Shown: in pieces, positions 35,301-36,178 of the stretch
Numbering within the stretch: the stretch's first letter is position 1
Layout of the letters: every line of letters begins with the position of its first letter
Source: Thermoanaerobaculia bacterium
Lineage (GTDB): Bacteria > Acidobacteriota > Thermoanaerobaculia > Gp7-AA8
Direction of reading: 5' to 3'
Length of the DNA: 36,178 bases
NCBI GenBank assembly: GCA_023700825.1
Contig: JAMPYE010000003.1
Location: forward strand, 1-36,178
The notes under the pieces: model-generated
What the model saw: only the letters and a program-made list of their open reading frames with translations
Told to the model about the DNA's origin: nothing
Databases searched by the model: none
Translations under genes and position numbers: made by a program

Positions 35301-36094
35301 TGACCGTGGCGGGCAACTATGTGTACCTGGTGTGTGACCGGGGACTACAGATCATCGATGTCAACGATCCGCTCAAGCCGTCGATCATCGCAACGGTCCC
35401 GGAGATCAAGCATGGCACGGCGGTCGCCGTGCAGTTCCGGTACGCGTTCGTGACCGATGCCGACGGGCTGAAGGTCGTCGACATCACGACTCCGAGCCAG
35501 CCGCGCCTCGCCGCAACCGTGCCGCTCGAGGACGCGCGCAACGTCTACGTCGCGAGAACCTACGCGTACGTGGCGGGCGGCAAGCAGGGAATGGTGATCG
35601 TCGACGTGGAGAAGCCGGAGCAGCCGTTCGTCGACCAGGTGTACGACGCCGAGGGCGAGATGCACGGGGTCAATGACATCAAGGTGGGCTCCACGTCGTC
35701 GAGTCTCTACGCCTACGTCGGCGACGAGCACGGGCTTTTCGTCATCCAGCTGACGTCACCGAAGACGGTGCCTGGGTTCGAGGGCTTCTCGCCCCGTCCG
35801 GTCCCGAACCTCATCGCGAAGCGGCACACGCACTCGGCGGTGCTCGCGCTCTCGAAGGGGCTCGATCGCGACAGGGCTGCCGACGAGAGCGGGAACCAGA
35901 CGATCGTCTTCAACAGGCAGGGAGCCCGGCCGATGAACCTGACCGAGCTGCAGAGAATGTACCTGAGAGACGGCCGCCTCTGGACGGTCAAGGCGACGCC
36001 GCCAGGCCCGCCGATGGATCCGCCTCCGGTTGGCGAACAGGCAACGGCGACGCCTGCCCCGAATTCGGCCACCACGACGGGAGGCGGACGATGA
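32315..36094 (+). CDS. Exported decaheme c-type cytochrome with C-terminal LVIVD-repeat beta-propeller
   Basis: Ten CXXCH (CLGCH, CTDCH, CGGCH, CSACH, CMVCH, CVDCH, CENCH, CYTCH, CFGCH, CPDCH). LVIVD-like repeats GLQIIDVNDPLKPSIIATV, GLKVVDITTPSQPRLAATV and GMVIVDVEKPEQPFVDQVY. N-terminal hydrophobic export segment. Confidence 0.93.
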   Translation: MTQMIGKLTTNPPRAAIAVIAFVAILCLPAIVTSSTSGTQVDATTALMSQTHEQALAKSRSCLGCHEGIEDAHASDAVKLGCTDCHGGDANVAVTKGWSRESAEYEQAMNSSHVLPRHPENWVRDGRRTSSNPTNSYVDLMKEPAEFVKFINPGDLRVAQEACGGCHQKQVNNVPKSTMATAQTFWAAASYANGILGLKYGILGEHYTRDGEPGMIKETRTLTDEEKARGALSVALPLPRWELIQPGEYFRAFERGGIESGNTPPEPGNPNILEEAGKPDLRLSNRGRGTGLRISPALINIHKTRLNDPHLSFLGTNDHPGDYRSSGCSACHVVYANDRDPFNSGPYAKYGHQGLSQTGDPTIPKNEKGHPIRHRLSRAIPTAQCMVCHMHQPNSFVNTYLGYTMWENEINAEFMYPKKQKYPTAEEEDAIHIHNPEGSSVRGLWSDTDFLEKVSELNPKLEDGQFADYHGHGWIFKAIFKKDRKGNLLDKDDNIVSFEDPEKFKKAVHLKDIHLEKGMHCVDCHFEVDNHGDSYLKSEYAETIEIDCENCHGDNDSYANLRTTGPAAPKGGTDLSLMTTSGGRRRFAWIDGKLFQRSVVDPTLEWEVSQVKDSITPGHPQYNEKSRYAKTIQKDGSTWGLPATADKLAHSNQKMSCYTCHSSWITSCFGCHLPQKSNRKTEMQHYEGTETRNYASYNPQVVRSDVYMLGVHGRAEKGKIAPVRSSSALMLSSTQSNRQKIYNQQTTISAPGFNGQAFNPHVPHTVRTRETKGCPDCHVSEANDNNAWMAQLLLQGTNWVNFIGKYAWVATGDEGIEAIRVTEDPEPQAVIGSTLHKIVYPDYYAKHEKNHKELEDAYHHHGHGIRSLQQRGEYLYVAKGHDGVQVYDIAVVDNKDYSERFVSSPFTKYGQNTKIKTKYATAIALPTNMPMAPHRKPLPGEQLIHPTYSYAYISDKEEGLILFNSNTFTDGDPLNNFIERAVTFNPDDALHGAMNLTVAGNYVYLVCDRGLQIIDVNDPLKPSIIATVPEIKHGTAVAVQFRYAFVTDADGLKVVDITTPSQPRLAATVPLEDARNVYVARTYAYVAGGKQGMVIVDVEKPEQPFVDQVYDAEGEMHGVNDIKVGSTSSSLYAYVGDEHGLFVIQLTSPKTVPGFEGFSPRPVPNLIAKRHTHSAVLALSKGLDRDRAADESGNQTIVFNRQGARPMNLTELQRMYLRDGRLWTVKATPPGPPMDPPPVGEQATATPAPNSATTTGGGR

Positions 36095-36150
36095 CCGTCG
36101 TGACGCCACGTACTCGCGCGCATGCAGAAGAGATGAAAAGGGAGTCGAAC

Positions 36151-36178
36151 ATGAAACGTCTCATGTCGATCGCAGCGA
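36151..36178 (+). CDS. 5' end of an exported protein, truncated by the window edge
   Basis: ATGAAACGTCTCATGTCGATCGCAGCG (MKRLMSIAA...) looks like the start of a signal peptide, preceded by GGGAG. An in-frame ATG at 36091 is a less likely start. Confidence 0.5.

Noticed and set aside
1-36178. CRISPR arrays, tRNA/rRNA genes, transposases or phage genes
   Set aside because: None recognised on either strand by eye; gene order and composition look like ordinary chromosome. Low-similarity or partial elements could be missed without a search.

Overview
High-GC bacterial chromosomal segment. The lineage looks like Acidobacteriota, but that is an impression only and was not tested. Left part (1-12.7 kb): glgB 3' end, flavin reductase, a subclass B3-type metallo-beta-lactamase, moaA, two small exported/membrane proteins, a GAF-GAF-GGDEF protein, gamma-glutamyltransferase, a PAS-GGDEF-EAL protein, a hypothetical protein and fdhD. 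Middle (12.8-21.1 kb): a lytic transglycosylase and a complete System I cytochrome c maturation operon ccmABCDEFGHI, ending at a strong intrinsic terminator. Right part (21.2-36.2 kb): the most unusual region. It encodes a DUF4388-FHA protein; an 799-aa fusion of NAD(P)/FAD oxidoreductase, two cyclic-nucleotide-binding domains and a four-cluster [4Fe-4S] ferredoxin module; a b-type membrane protein with two H-X13-H helices; a protein with the order FHA, TM, decaheme c-type cytochrome, TM, FHA; a tandem HbpS/GlcG-like secreted protein; an outer-membrane beta-barrel; a 1259-aa decaheme cytochrome with LVIVD repeats; and the start of another exported protein. I propose this is a candidate trans-envelope electron conduit running from NAD(P)H to the cell surface, with cyclic-nucleotide and phosphothreonine (FHA) sensory modules built into the electron-carrying polypeptides. 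Function is inferred from domain motifs read by eye; no searches were run.
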